In this document: positions 1 to 9,969 of the stretch, one piece after another | Layout: each line of letters opens with the position of its first letter | How positions within the stretch are numbered: position 1 is the stretch's first letter | Assembly (NCBI GenBank): GCA_027923505.1 | Contig: BROI01000012.1 | Coordinates: forward strand, 682,001 to 746,000 | Source: Mayamaea pseudoterrestris | Lineage: Eukaryota; Bacillariophyta; Bacillariophyceae; Sellaphorales; Sellaphoraceae | DNA: 64,000 bases | Direction of reading: 5' to 3' | Notes under the pieces: model-generated | Seen by the model: the letters and a program-made list of their open reading frames with translations, nothing else | What the model was told of the DNA's origin: nothing | Database searches by the model: none | Position numbers and translations under genes: made by a program

Positions 1-1
1 T

Positions 2-1399
2 ATACTGCAGATTCAGCCGTCGGAAAATCCAGCGCAACCATTTTCGCATGTTTTGCAGTTTAATGAGGAACAGCCGCCGAATATTGCAGCTGGCAGAGTC
101 ATTGATTGTTACCAGACGGCAACTAACGAGGAGACGCACAAGCTTGTCATGGAGTTTGAACATACTTTGCCAGAGTACGATGGCATGGAAGGCAAAGGAA
201 ACGGTCCGCGATATTGTCCGTCTCTCTATAAAAAGGTACAACGCTTTTCGGAGCGCAATAGTCACAATTGCTTTCTCGAGCCAGAAGGCTTGAGTACAGA
301 CATTGTATATCCGAACGGCATGAGCGGCCCATTTCCACCAGAGATTCAGCTAAAAATCATGCGCAGCATGAAGGGTCTCGGCGCCGTCGAAATTGTTCGG
401 CCTGGATACGACGTGGAGTACGATTTTGTCAATCCACAATCACTCACACATACACTGGAAACGAAACGAATCGGCGGCTTGTATCTGGCAGGTCAAATCT
501 GCGGCACGACTGGTTATGAGGAAGCTGCGGCCCAGGGAATTATTGCCGGAGCAAATGCTGGCCAATCAGCAGTAGCTGCCTCTTCGGGCGACACAGCTCC
601 TTTACCTTTTGTAATTGGGCGTGATGAAGGTTACATTGGGGTGCTTATTGACGATTTAGTGACGCGGGGTACATTAGAACCTTATCGAATGTTCACTTCT
701 CGAGCAGAATATCGCATCAGCTTACGAGCAGACAATGCCGACTTGCGATTGACGCGCAAGGGGGCCGAGTGTGGTCTTGTAGTCGATGACGAAAGGATAT
801 CTGCCGTGGATGCTCGCGAGCTCATGATTGATGATCGAATCAGGCGTCTGCAAGCATTTGACTTGAAGGTGGTTGACTGGGCTGCACGTGGCGGCAATAG
901 TCTAATGGGAGGGCAGCAGATCAACCGCAAAAAGGGTCAGAAGAAGACTGCGGAAGAGGTCCTCATAATGCCTCATGTTTCATTAAAAGACGTTGAAGAT
1001 ATTATGGTCGAGCATCTCTCACCTGATGACTTGTTGGAAGGTGGGCATGCAGATAGTCGGACGCCGCTCGCTGTTTTCGACACAGTTGAAGCGTCCATCA
1101 AATACAAGTCATACGTGAGACGACAATATAAAGATATGGAGAGCTGGCGGCGAGCGCAAGGACTTCGCATTCCTCCTGATGTTGTGTACGACCGGATAAA
1201 TTTGCCAACGCTAAGTATTGAGGAGCTTGAAAAGCTTCGAGATGCAAGACCAGCTACTTTTGCAGAGGCATCTCAAATCAGCGGCGTAACCCCACAAAGT
1301 CTTGTGTATTTGTACCACCATGTGAATCGTCGGAACCGACAACGAGACGGTCGGGCAAAATCATACGTTGCAAAGAAACGCGACATCGCAGCAGTATAG
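2..1399 (+). CDS. MTO1: tRNA uridine-5-carboxymethylaminomethyl modification enzyme MnmG/MTO1 (5' end cut off by window)
   Basis: The frame is open from the window edge, so the N-terminal FAD-binding part lies outside; about 465 residues remain of a family of about 630. The fragment begins in the segment IQPSENPAQPFSH and runs through the family signatures CYQTATNEETH, GPRYCPS, FLEPEG, VYPNGMS, RPGYDVEYDF, GTTGYEEAAAQG, AYIGVLIDDL-like (GYIGVLIDDLVTRGT) and EPYRMFTSRAEYR, then the helical C-terminal domain with YKSYVRRQ. With MnmE/GTPBP3 this flavoprotein modifies the wobble uridine of organellar tRNAs. As a bacterial-type enzyme in a nuclear gene it should act in mitochondrion or plastid, but the targeting peptide is not in the window. 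It converges on the next gene, 95 bp between stops. Confidence 0.95.
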   Translation: MLQIQPSENPAQPFSHVLQFNEEQPPNIAAGRVIDCYQTATNEETHKLVMEFEHTLPEYDGMEGKGNGPRYCPSLYKKVQRFSERNSHNCFLEPEGLSTDIVYPNGMSGPFPPEIQLKIMRSMKGLGAVEIVRPGYDVEYDFVNPQSLTHTLETKRIGGLYLAGQICGTTGYEEAAAQGIIAGANAGQSAVAASSGDTAPLPFVIGRDEGYIGVLIDDLVTRGTLEPYRMFTSRAEYRISLRADNADLRLTRKGAECGLVVDDERISAVDARELMIDDRIRRLQAFDLKVVDWAARGGNSLMGGQQINRKKGQKKTAEEVLIMPHVSLKDVEDIMVEHLSPDDLLEGGHADSRTPLAVFDTVEASIKYKSYVRRQYKDMESWRRAQGLRIPPDVVYDRINLPTLSIEELEKLRDARPATFAEASQISGVTPQSLVYLYHHVNRRNRQRDGRAKSYVAKKRDIAAV

Positions 1400-1494
1400 C
1401 ATCCTAACAGTAACGGCATAAAGTATGTCAAGTTTAATCAACTTTCTATTTTGTAAATGATGCTTTTTCTGATTCAACAAGCCATCTTTAATAC

Positions 1495-4026
1495 TTAAAT
1501 ACCCGTCTCGACGGCAAGAAGCACAAGTTTGTCCCTTTTCAAGTTCTCGGGTGCGTAGATGCCCCTGATCTGGAGAAGTCGGCGAATCGAGGAACTGTCC
1601 ATTGACTTCAGCGTCGCGCTGTACTTTTCGCAAGTCTTGTAAACTAGTTCAAACTTGCTCATGTGGCTGAGTGCCTTGTAGTTAAAACCTTCCAACAAAA
1701 CCTTTTCAAGGTCTTCCTTTGTCAGCATCTCATAGTTGCGCGTATCAAACGGCAAAGGCTTGCCATTCCCACCTCGGCCTCGGCGGCCTTGACGCTGCAA
1801 AGTAGATTGCCAACGAACCATGAGCGTGTTCAAATCCCCGCGGCAAACACTCGCCACTCCAACGTTGCCACCACGGCATGCCTGGTACGCCTTGTACACG
1901 AGAATGGCGGCAATGACAGAAAATGCTCCATATGCATGGCTGCTTTGTGCCATGCTCGTTCGTCCTTCTAGCAGAGAGACAGCTCCACTTCTGCTAAAGT
2001 AGATGCCTTCGAGCATCGACGGTGAAGAAGAAGCGACCTGAATCGCTTCAGTCGTGACAGGAGAAACAACCGGCGACAAGGAAGGAGCGACCTGAATCGC
2101 TTCCATTATAATAGGAGCAACCACTGGCGAGAGAGAGCTTATGATTACATCATGCTCATAAGCAACTGACGTGGGAGAGTCAAGAAATACTCCTTGATTC
2201 GAATCAGTCAAAGCAGCATGCTCGTCAAATGTGGAAAAAGTGAGCTCGTCATCAAATCGGATGCCAGCATCACATACTTCGGGGACGTCTTCCACATACG
2301 CAGCATCCAACGCGAAGGGACTGAGCTCAAAATTTTCATCCTTCAAAAGATTCGAGTCGGTGTTAACATCCAAGGCGTCAAAGAAGCTTTCCTCGCTTGT
2401 TGTTGTGTCGTCCGCAGAAGAAGCGCCTTCCACAATGGACGTAACAAGTACAGATGAATTATCGTCCACAGATGGTTCGAAGACGCTAAAAGTGACCGTC
2501 ATCTCGCTTTCCTCCTCAACATCCTTAACTCCAAATGGCACCGATTCGGGCTCCCTCGAATGCATCAACAAGGTGCTGTCGTCACTCGATATAGACCCAT
2601 GCTTTGCCTCGCGAGATATGATATACATCAAGCTTGCTGGAACCGATAAGACTGCAAGTACAGCCAAGCAAATGCGTGTGATTTTCAAACAATCGCAACC
2701 ATTATTACGCTGCATCACGACTCCATCTGCCACTTCCTGTCCAAATTCCTCAATCGGCGCAAGACGATGCCCTGCCCCTCGACCTTCTCTTTGGCGCGCC
2801 GCTCCTCGAAAAGATTGTTCTGGAGCGGTTAATTGTTCGACAACTGGCGCTGACGAAATCTCCGTGACTGGATCATGCGTAAAGGCGTTTTCAACATCGT
2901 TTAATTGCTCAACAGCTGCCACTGGTGGAACATTCACCGCCGGATTCTCAATAGGAGCGGGCGCTGCATTCATCGGCGGATATTTCGCCACTGGAATTGC
3001 TGGTGACTGGCCACCCACCTTATCCTTTTCAGCAGCACATTGCTCAAATTTAGCAGACTTAGTAACAGTCGGAAATAGCGCCTCGCCCTCTGCTATAGCC
3101 ACCAAGGGATCCGCAGCTGCGACGTTAATTGTGGCATTCTCCATATTGCTCATCTGTGGATTATTCGCTACCAAATCATCGAACTGAGTCGTCTCCTCAT
3201 AACGTTTCCCAACATGACCATGTTCAGATGCAATCGGATGATCCGCTGCTACCGCACTGTCGAACATGCCTTGTTTCGTCAACATTGGATGATTGTCGGC
3301 CATTGCAGTCGCAACATTTCCCGCAGCCGCATTCTCACCGCCGGCAGCCTCCGCCACATCGACTCCATGGGTGGCCAGCGGCGCCTGCTCGCCCGCTGCA
3401 TCAGCTTGCAAATCATCGTCGTGGACCATTTCCAACGGCGAGACTTGTTCGCGAGGAGTTGCTGGCGGCGACTGCAGCAGCAAGCGCTCCATCGATCCGC
3501 CATCATCAAGATCCACGTCGCTGGGATTGAGCGAAAGAACTTCCGAGTTGGCATCCTGCAAACGAGCAGCCTGAAATTGCTCGTGATCCACTTTAGCATA
3601 TAAACCGTCCTTGTTGCGCGTCTCGTCAAGAGGAGCAGGGGCCATAAACTCAATGTCTTGGGGAATATCGCGAGGAATCTCGTCGGCAGCAGCAGCCTGC
3701 TCACGAGCCAGCAACAAATCTTGATAGAGACGATCATGCTCCTCCGCCGCGTGAAACAAATCATCCTTCTTAATTCGTTTGAGTGATGAAGGAGAAATTG
3801 ACGCGGCAAGAATGTCTTGAGGGACTTGAATAGCAACGTCAATCTCCGTCGGCTTGGCAGCAACAATCGTTTGGCGTTCCAGTTGTGACTGCGAAAGGTC
3901 GGGCGCATTGTCGTAGGAGAGCTTGCGATCAACAATTTGAAAGTCTTCGCAAGTGTCTTGAGTGACTGGCTTGACGTTGGTAGTCGCCGGGGGGTCCGTC
4001 GGAGCAGCGCGGCGGCGGCCAAACAT
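1495..4026 (-). CDS. large acidic protein with two transmembrane segments and a SAP/HeH-like C-terminus, function unknown
   Basis: Single-exon frame of 843 residues from ATG at 4026. The first about 440 residues are low-complexity and rich in Ala, Pro, Asp and Glu, and look disordered. A hydrophobic helix follows a CDCLK motif at about 443-470 (ICLAVLAVLSVPASLMYII). A second acidic stretch leads to another helix at about 695-715 (FSVIAAILVYKAY). The last about 90 residues are basic and helical (from DTRNYEMLTKEDLEKVL onward) and resemble helix-extension-helix/SAP-type modules, which is my inference from helix spacing and the conserved-looking LLQIRGIYAPENLKRDKL. I do not recognise a family. 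Two membrane segments with a large charged loop between them would fit an endomembrane or nuclear-envelope protein, but nothing proves it. Confidence 0.75.
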   Translation of the reverse strand: MFGRRRAAPTDPPATTNVKPVTQDTCEDFQIVDRKLSYDNAPDLSQSQLERQTIVAAKPTEIDVAIQVPQDILAASISPSSLKRIKKDDLFHAAEEHDRLYQDLLLAREQAAAADEIPRDIPQDIEFMAPAPLDETRNKDGLYAKVDHEQFQAARLQDANSEVLSLNPSDVDLDDGGSMERLLLQSPPATPREQVSPLEMVHDDDLQADAAGEQAPLATHGVDVAEAAGGENAAAGNVATAMADNHPMLTKQGMFDSAVAADHPIASEHGHVGKRYEETTQFDDLVANNPQMSNMENATINVAAADPLVAIAEGEALFPTVTKSAKFEQCAAEKDKVGGQSPAIPVAKYPPMNAAPAPIENPAVNVPPVAAVEQLNDVENAFTHDPVTEISSAPVVEQLTAPEQSFRGAARQREGRGAGHRLAPIEEFGQEVADGVVMQRNNGCDCLKITRICLAVLAVLSVPASLMYIISREAKHGSISSDDSTLLMHSREPESVPFGVKDVEEESEMTVTFSVFEPSVDDNSSVLVTSIVEGASSADDTTTSEESFFDALDVNTDSNLLKDENFELSPFALDAAYVEDVPEVCDAGIRFDDELTFSTFDEHAALTDSNQGVFLDSPTSVAYEHDVIISSLSPVVAPIIMEAIQVAPSLSPVVSPVTTEAIQVASSSPSMLEGIYFSRSGAVSLLEGRTSMAQSSHAYGAFSVIAAILVYKAYQACRGGNVGVASVCRGDLNTLMVRWQSTLQRQGRRGRGGNGKPLPFDTRNYEMLTKEDLEKVLLEGFNYKALSHMSKFELVYKTCEKYSATLKSMDSSSIRRLLQIRGIYAPENLKRDKLVLLAVETGI

Positions 4027-4763
4027 GGTAATCGTCGTTGATATTGCGGTTTGCTAGTATAGGCAATGCTTCAGGCTTCAGGCAGCGTGAGCGAGAAGAA
4101 TAAGTGTGCTTTCACAGCACGATGAGAGACGACTGATCGAGGCGTCTGCGATCGTATCACGACTGCAAGCGTGTGAAAGGGCTCGCTGATTGGGACCCTT
4201 CGGTTCGAAGCTTATAGGAGAAGAGGTGCATTCTCCATCGTGGAACGTGTCGGTCGTCCGTTTCCTTCTCCAACGAATCACGCGAAAACCTCATTGCGGA
4301 AGCAAGGCAAACCTTTTCCTTTGCAAATTTATATACTGAAGTAATGACATTATTACTTGAGTGCACCTGTCTATCTAATCGTCCGTTCCAAGAGTGGTTT
4401 TCCCATGGTTGCTGCCTTGATTGTGGTCTTGTTCCGCTTGCGAGGGAAGTGCGACACGATACGAGTCTTAGCGGTTTTGCTTGGCCGTCGTTTTAGCTAC
4501 GTACGCAAACTGCGTAATTTTTGAATAAGAGTTCTACTATTTTTGTGTACCAATATACGATAAGAGACACATCTTTGAGCATGCAACGCATACTATCAAT
4601 CAACAATGTGCGATCGAGGCCTCAAAATGACCTGACCGGTAACAAAAGCTGCGGCGGACACTTACATAAAGCTCAGGCATCGCGGCGTTACATCTATTAC
4701 CCTAGTGACAATGATACACTTTACAACAAATACAACACTGTGTACTTATGCGATCAAGCGGCG
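4027..4763. other. intergenic region, 737 bp
   Basis: Upstream region of the 843-residue gene and downstream of the PPK2 gene, both on the minus strand. Only short open frames with no recognisable product are present. No tRNA or repeat was seen. Confidence 0.6.
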
Positions 4764-7449
4764 TCAAGATTTAGTAATGTCGTCGATTCCGAATTTCCAG
4801 GCATATCGCAAGTAGAGCAGGAAGAGGAGCAACAACATTATCGACTGTATTATCACTTGCCAAGAAACGCCGCGCTCCGCCTTTTCCACAATGTCGTCAG
4901 GCACATACTTGGAATCGTAGCGCTCCTCCAATCCATGCTCATGCCGACTTCCACGCAGCTTTGAGAAAATTGTCGGAGGTTTCTCTTCGCCAAATGGAAC
5001 AGCAAAGTCGTCAAGCTTTCCGCGAAAACGAGCCATCATGCTTAAACGTGCAGCATGGCGATTACTCGTATTAATGACGAGCCATGGATTCCTATAGTGA
5101 ATGGGGCCATTGGCCTGGCCGCCAACATGCCCGACAATGTCCGTATTTCGCACCACCGAGCTGAATCTGTGCAAATTCTCCTCGTAGTGATTGAACGCTA
5201 TAAAGTCAGTCGGATCAATGTGCAAAAGAATCTCATTTAGTCCCTCATGAGCGTGCGAAATTGAGGAGTTGGCGTCGAGCCATACCTTGAGATCTTGCGC
5301 AATCTTCTTGTGCGCCAAACGCTTGCCCAATGTCGCCGCAATCTTGTCCCTATCCGTCACAAAGAAGCATTTGAAAAAGAGAACGTCATTATGCCTGCAG
5401 TTGTAGTCGTATTCACGAAACTCTTTATAGTGCTGCATCTTTTCCTCAAAGCTCAGCTTATCCAAGTTGCCATAGACAAAATCGCCAACCGGTCCGCGAT
5501 CCCAAACGAGCGCAGCGTAGTCGGGAGGCTCACTATCTTGATCGTACATGTCGTCTGGGTATTGGAATCGACTACGATCCATCCAAGGCTTGTTTCGCTG
5601 TTCTGGTGTCGGTGGTCGATTATGCTGCGCAATTTGAACATCGTAACCACATCGTTGGAGTGCGTTGCAGATGAGCAAACCAGTTGAACTTTTTCCAGCG
5701 CAATCTAAACCTTCCAGATACAAAATGACTCGCTTCGGAGCCTTGCCAGACTTTTGGTATCGAGCAATTTGCTTGGCCATCTTGTGCACTTCCCGCTCTA
5801 CCTCCCTCCATCGGCGATCGTCGATCCATTGCTTAAATGTCTGGCGGCCGTTGCGGATAAACGCCTTGAGACTGGCCAAATCTGTCGGAGGCGATGGCTG
5901 CTTGCTAAGTAGTGGGTAACGCTTGTGCTCTGGCATAGCCCATGTCCCCTGTATGCGACAAGCATTGGCGTAATCCGCAAGCTCCTCATCGTGCCTACTT
6001 GTCAGTGCTGCCCATTCCTGGTGCGAAAAGAATGCTCCCGAGTAGGTAAATCCTCGAATCTTGGCCTCACGAGGTGTCGCCGCGTCCAGTATCGTTGCGT
6101 CACACTGGTCGTGAAGACGATCCGAGTAAAAATGAGCGCGTCGCTCCAACAAGATGAATCGAGGCATTTCATCCAAAATGCTCGGTCCGTAGGGCGTGCA
6201 ATTTAATAAAATCTTGCACTTGTCTTCCGTCTTGCAATATACCGAGTACCCACCAGTGCCGGATCCAAACACATGAAAGCCAATGGCGGCAAGGTTTGTG
6301 CGAGTCAAGTCTGGATCCTTGCCGTGCCCAATAGCTTCGGCCACGGCGCGAGCCAGGCTCAAGAGTTGGGCATCAAGTGCAATTGGCTGGTAATTGCCCG
6401 ACTTTTCGTGAAAATGCATGATACTCATGGTTGGCCTCCATCGATAGTTGGCGTTTCGATATGTATTGTAGGTTAGCTGACGACCAAATCGCGATCCTTG
6501 GAAGGACATGGCGAATGGGAGAAGTGCCCGCATGAGTCCCAACGTGATAATGACTGGACGGTTCTGGACTTCCAAATGCGGCTGCAAGAACGCTCCTGAT
6601 AAAGGCAGCGCAATGAATCTTCCTACCCAATCAACAAAGTCTCGGCTCCAGTAACGAAAGCATCGATTTCCGAGAAAGGCACTAAAGGCACGCACGCACG
6701 TCATGATCAGTGGAATTTAAATGACCATGATATGGAAACGAAACACTGATTTTTCACTTACAACCCTTCTGCCAGTCCAACCTCGTAGAATCGATGATCG
6801 ACGCGAGCCTCCCAAGCGCGGCAAACGGCCAAAACAATTCGAAGTGTTCTTGTGTAGGGGTGTACGCTTGCCAAAAAGACGTGAGCATATCCACCTCGTC
6901 CAATCGCCTTCTCGCTTCGAATAGCTTGCTTGAGCTGCTTCCGTCTCGTGACATCCAGCATCGCAATGAGATCCCTGTCAATGAATGCAGGGTGAGACTT
7001 AACATATAATCATACGCGTTTAACAAGATATATCAATGTACTCACCAATTCTCCGCAACCATGTTCCAGCAATAGGCTCCACTCAATCGCACCAATAACC
7101 TCGACGTCTTCCACCAGTGACGAAATTGATTGAGCTGAAATACCCAAAAGTTGCGATGCCGCGAATACCGCTTTTGCGGTGGAAGGTACGGATTGGTCCT
7201 CGGATGATTATGCGAGTGGTGGTGCGGCTCCATAAAGAGCTTGTAAATCAATTCGGCTAGAACCACATTGACCTTGTCGGGTATTAGATTGGGCTTGCCA
7301 ATCAACAGTTCACGCTCTGTTCCAATTTCGACGTTTTGTTTAGGATAAATGGTCGGGGGAATGCGAGTCAGCTGACGGTTGCTTGGATTATTTTCATCCT
7401 CTTCGGCGGTCGAACAATTTACAACGAGAGCATCATAGCGGCGTGCCAT
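4764..7449 (-). CDS. PPK2-family polyphosphate kinase with a long N-terminal extension (three exons)
   Basis: Proposed exons are 7449-7046, 6974-6762 and 6681-4764 (introns of 71 and 80 bp; donors GTGAGT and GTAAGT, acceptors GACAG and TTTAG), giving 844 residues in one frame. The apparent TAA ending exon 2 lies inside the GTAAGT donor. Exon 3 holds the kinase: P-loop LEGLDCAGKSS at about 528-540, the lid-type segment RPPTPEQRNKPW, Walker-B-like WDRGPVGDFVYG, and C-terminal WLVINTSNRHAARL, all as in PPK2 (nucleotide phosphorylation with polyphosphate, or the reverse). A hydrophobic helix near 815-838 (IIQSIMLLLLFLLYL) suggests a tail anchor. The first about 500 residues match nothing I know; a glycine-rich GRGGYAHVFLA occurs at the end of the second exon. 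If the second intron is not used, exon 3 could start alone at ATG 6704 (646 residues). Confidence 0.75.
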
Positions 7450-7736
7450 GATGATTCTCTCGCAAGGCAAGATAGCTCGCTTACAAGGCCCTCAAAGACG
7501 TAGATGGTGCAGTAGTACCTTTGATTTGAAGATTACTGGCACGGTGAGGATGGATTGTTGTTGACGTCGTTAGTTCTCGATCTCGCAGGATTTGCCGTCA
7601 TGGCGGTCGACAGCGAAAGATCTTGATCGCGTTGCGACACACAAGATGAGCGGCGAGGACGACGACAGCTTCACCATGGCTCTTGTCAATTTGCGGCTGC
7701 TCTACTAATCACTGCTCCTCCTCCACTCATTCGACA
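7450..7736. promoter_or_regulatory. divergent intergenic promoter region
   Basis: 287 bp separate the start codons of the PPK2 gene (minus) and the GET1-like gene (plus). It contains a 20-codon upstream open frame at 7646-7708 (ATG at 7646, second in-frame ATG at 7676, TAA at 7706-7708) ending 28 bp before the GET1-like ATG. Confidence 0.45.
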
Positions 7737-8384
7737 ATGATTCCTCATCCACCAATATTCCTATCAGACATTCGCGTCACGGACATTTACGTGCTCCTCG
7801 CCATTGGTTTCCTGTGGGAGCTGTTGGTTCGCTCGATTCGCTTGCTCGCTTGCCTCAGAAAGCCCCACTGGCTACTGCAACAGGAAGCGCAACTGTCGCT
7901 GCTGAAGCAAATTGTGACGCAACATCAAAACATGGGACCATCGGCCTTTGTGGAAACCTCCAAGCTGGAGCGAAAACTGCTGCAGAGTGAACGAAATTTG
8001 GCGCAAGTGTACTTGCGGCGCGCCCAGAAACAAAAGAAGATCGAGAAACTGCTCCAGCGATATGGCAATTGGTTCAATGCAGGACTCGTTTTTATTGCAT
8101 ACTATGGCGTTCCAGTGTTGACGCTGGAAGGCTTGGATTCCGTCTTGTCGAACGATGGATCGGACGTCATGTACAGCTTGGGACAGGACTACGTTGACGG
8201 CGGCGCCTATTTGAAAGCCTTGCTCTTTCCCATTTCCTACATTGGCTTTGGTCTCAAGCTGAGCAAGTGGGGCATGCCGGCCAGTCATGCGCCAGCTTCT
8301 GTTGGAGCGCTCGCCGTCATGTGGAGCGCGCAAGTGACGTGCTCGCACTTGATGGATGCCGTGGATGCGTATTTTGCGACGTAA
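7737..8384 (+). CDS. GET1/WRB/CHD5-like tail-anchored protein insertase subunit
   Basis: 215 residues from ATG 7737, chosen as the first ATG in the open frame. A first membrane helix (IYVLLAIGFLWELLVRSI) is followed by a charged coiled-coil loop of about 70 residues with the family-like pattern FVETSKLERKLLQSERNLAQV, then two hydrophobic segments (WFNAGLVFIAYYGVPVLTL and YLKALLFPISYIGFGLKL). Helix, cytosolic coiled coil, helices in a protein of about 200 residues is the Get1/WRB plan. In known systems this ER protein receives tail-anchored clients from the GET3 ATPase through the coiled coil. Assignment rests on layout plus the loop motif, so it is good but not certain. An upstream open frame in the leader could lower translation. 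Confidence 0.65.
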   Translation: MIPHPPIFLSDIRVTDIYVLLAIGFLWELLVRSIRLLACLRKPHWLLQQEAQLSLLKQIVTQHQNMGPSAFVETSKLERKLLQSERNLAQVYLRRAQKQKKIEKLLQRYGNWFNAGLVFIAYYGVPVLTLEGLDSVLSNDGSDVMYSLGQDYVDGGAYLKALLFPISYIGFGLKLSKWGMPASHAPASVGALAVMWSAQVTCSHLMDAVDAYFAT

Positions 8385-8925
8385 CAGTCAGCAAGGATGG
8401 AGATTTGAAGATTTTTGTGTTCATGCGGAAAGCAAGTTCAAAGGACCAGTATGTATGTACTGGAATGGAATGAGCTATGCTGACAGTGTATGACCGGCAA
8501 GGCGTATTCTATTGGTTGGTATGGCGACTTGTTCGTGTAGAACTTCAAAACTAGAATTAATATCACGCTTCATCCAAACCAGCTTTATTGGCTATTTGAT
8601 ACATATTATATTGACCTCTTCTCGCGCGCCGAATGCAAAAGCACAATGGGGGTGGAAGAAAAACATGACACATGGTGCGCCAAAGCTAATGAGTATCGCA
8701 ACGGTACTCGCGGAGAAAACGGATGCACCTTTTGCGCGACGGCGCGGTTGTCACCATGGAAATACCGCTGATCAGTCACTATCATGCTGCAACATCATTT
8801 CTTCTACTGATACAAATAATGCAATGATGATAATATATCAAGGAAGATGTATTCAATTGGCGTCGCGACTGCCAATTCCTGCGAGTCATCGCCATTCACT
8901 CTTCGCTCCTCCTCATCGAAACGTC
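8385..8925. other. intergenic region with two short conserved motifs
   Basis: 541 bp between the GET1-like gene and the next plus-strand gene. It carries CGCAACGGTACT at 8697-8708 and CGCGACGGCGCG at 8735-8746; both recur upstream of other genes in this window. The downstream frame is open from about 8512, but its upstream part has no protein-like composition. Confidence 0.5.
8697..8708 (+). promoter_or_regulatory. CGCAACGGTACT element (copy 1)
   Basis: Exact 12-base copy found also at 10177 and 11242, always on the plus strand and upstream of a plus-strand gene. Contains CAACGG, the core bound by R2R3-MYB factors in known systems; the link to MYB is inference. Confidence 0.45.
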
Positions 8926-9675
8926 ATGACGACGCCCTTCGCGCCGCCACTGGAAGCGACGGAACGACCCGTTCGAATCGTCTTGGGCGAGGATGCCGTC
9001 ACTTCATGCAGTACTACTAGCTGGAAGGTGACTTGTCGGGAGCGATTTCCATTGACGCATAACATGCCGTTTCAAAACTTTACGTGGCCACAATCTGAAG
9101 CAAGCAATGACGCCAATCATCAATTTGATTCGCCAGCATTCGACATGGACGCTGCACTCAGTGAGCTGAGTCAAGGATTGCATGCCAGCTCGACTGGTTC
9201 ACAGACAGTCTTCATTGCCAAAGGTCCCTGGATATCGTGGCTATCGCTCTTCTACTTAGAAAGCCTGCCACTGGCTGGCCTCGTCTTGGTGGATCCGCTG
9301 CCACTACATCAACATCAAACCTACGTGAACCAGTTTGAACTATACTACCAGAATCACAAGCACTCGGCTGACTATAAGCTATTTCAAGACTACATGCAAC
9401 ACTGGGACCATTGGTCGCTCCAGCTAGAGCCTGGAGCCGTGCCCATGGTGGTGCTATCCACCATGACGCGAAACGTGTGGCGCAGGGCGGCGCAGGAAAC
9501 GTCCCAGCAACACTCGGGTAGTGTGTTTGGAAACGTACCAGTCTTGGAAATGCTGCCGGCGTTGAGTAGAATTAAACGAAACGACAATGTCGGTAGCAGC
9601 GATACTATTCATTATGCTTACGTTGAGCACGTCGTGGACGTTCTTGCCGACTGGGTGGTTGATCGGGTGCTATGA
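8926..9675 (+). CDS. alpha/beta-hydrolase-like protein, probably lacking a canonical nucleophile elbow
   Basis: 249 residues from ATG 8926 (MTTPFAPPLEATERPVRIVL). In-frame ATGs at 8824 and 8827 would add about 34 residues, so the start is uncertain. The central part reads TVFIAKGPWISWLSLFYLES then LAGLVLVDPLPLH, which looks like strand, turn, helix and strand of an alpha/beta-hydrolase core, but the expected GxSxG elbow is replaced by GPWIS. A later strand (GAVPMVVLSTM) and a C-terminal helix with AYVEHVVDVLADWVV sit where acid and histidine usually occur. It could be a non-catalytic or divergent member. No targeting peptide is obvious. I cannot assign a substrate. Confidence 0.55.
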   Translation: MTTPFAPPLEATERPVRIVLGEDAVTSCSTTSWKVTCRERFPLTHNMPFQNFTWPQSEASNDANHQFDSPAFDMDAALSELSQGLHASSTGSQTVFIAKGPWISWLSLFYLESLPLAGLVLVDPLPLHQHQTYVNQFELYYQNHKHSADYKLFQDYMQHWDHWSLQLEPGAVPMVVLSTMTRNVWRRAAQETSQQHSGSVFGNVPVLEMLPALSRIKRNDNVGSSDTIHYAYVEHVVDVLADWVVDRVL

Positions 9676-9969
9676 AACGAAGCAGTTTGATATTCTAATT
9701 TTAAGTGCAGCAGTAATGGCATTTTAATGCAGTCAAGCCAAGCGCGTTCTCGGATGCCAAAGAGGTCGTGGATGGAAATGCGCATGTGAAGACATAGGTC
9801 CGGAGGAGCAGCCAACTACTTTAGCATATCGAATGGTAATTTGCTTTTTACTGTGTCTATTCATGTGCATAAGGAGCCGTGCGCAACCGGGTATGTAACC
9901 TTGGGTTGCTCGACAGTTCAAGTTTGATCCGTTAGCTGATTAGCTCGCAAACTGTTGAAATGCCAAGCA
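9676..9969. other. intergenic region
   Basis: 294 bp downstream of the hydrolase-like gene, bounded by a weak minus-strand frame. No recognisable feature. Confidence 0.5.

Noticed and set aside
2231-3187. 318-codon plus-strand frame opposite the 843-residue gene
   Set aside because: It is fully antisense to a longer frame, Ser/Thr/Ala-rich as expected from the reverse of an acidic Ala/Glu-rich sequence, and starts without an ATG matching any family.
4521-4964. 147-codon plus-strand frame
   Set aside because: Its second half is antisense to PPK2 exon 3 and the first half has no recognisable content.
8512-8925. N-terminal extension of the hydrolase-like protein
   Set aside because: The frame is open but the composition is poor and it contains both promoter-like 12-mers, so it is more likely upstream DNA.
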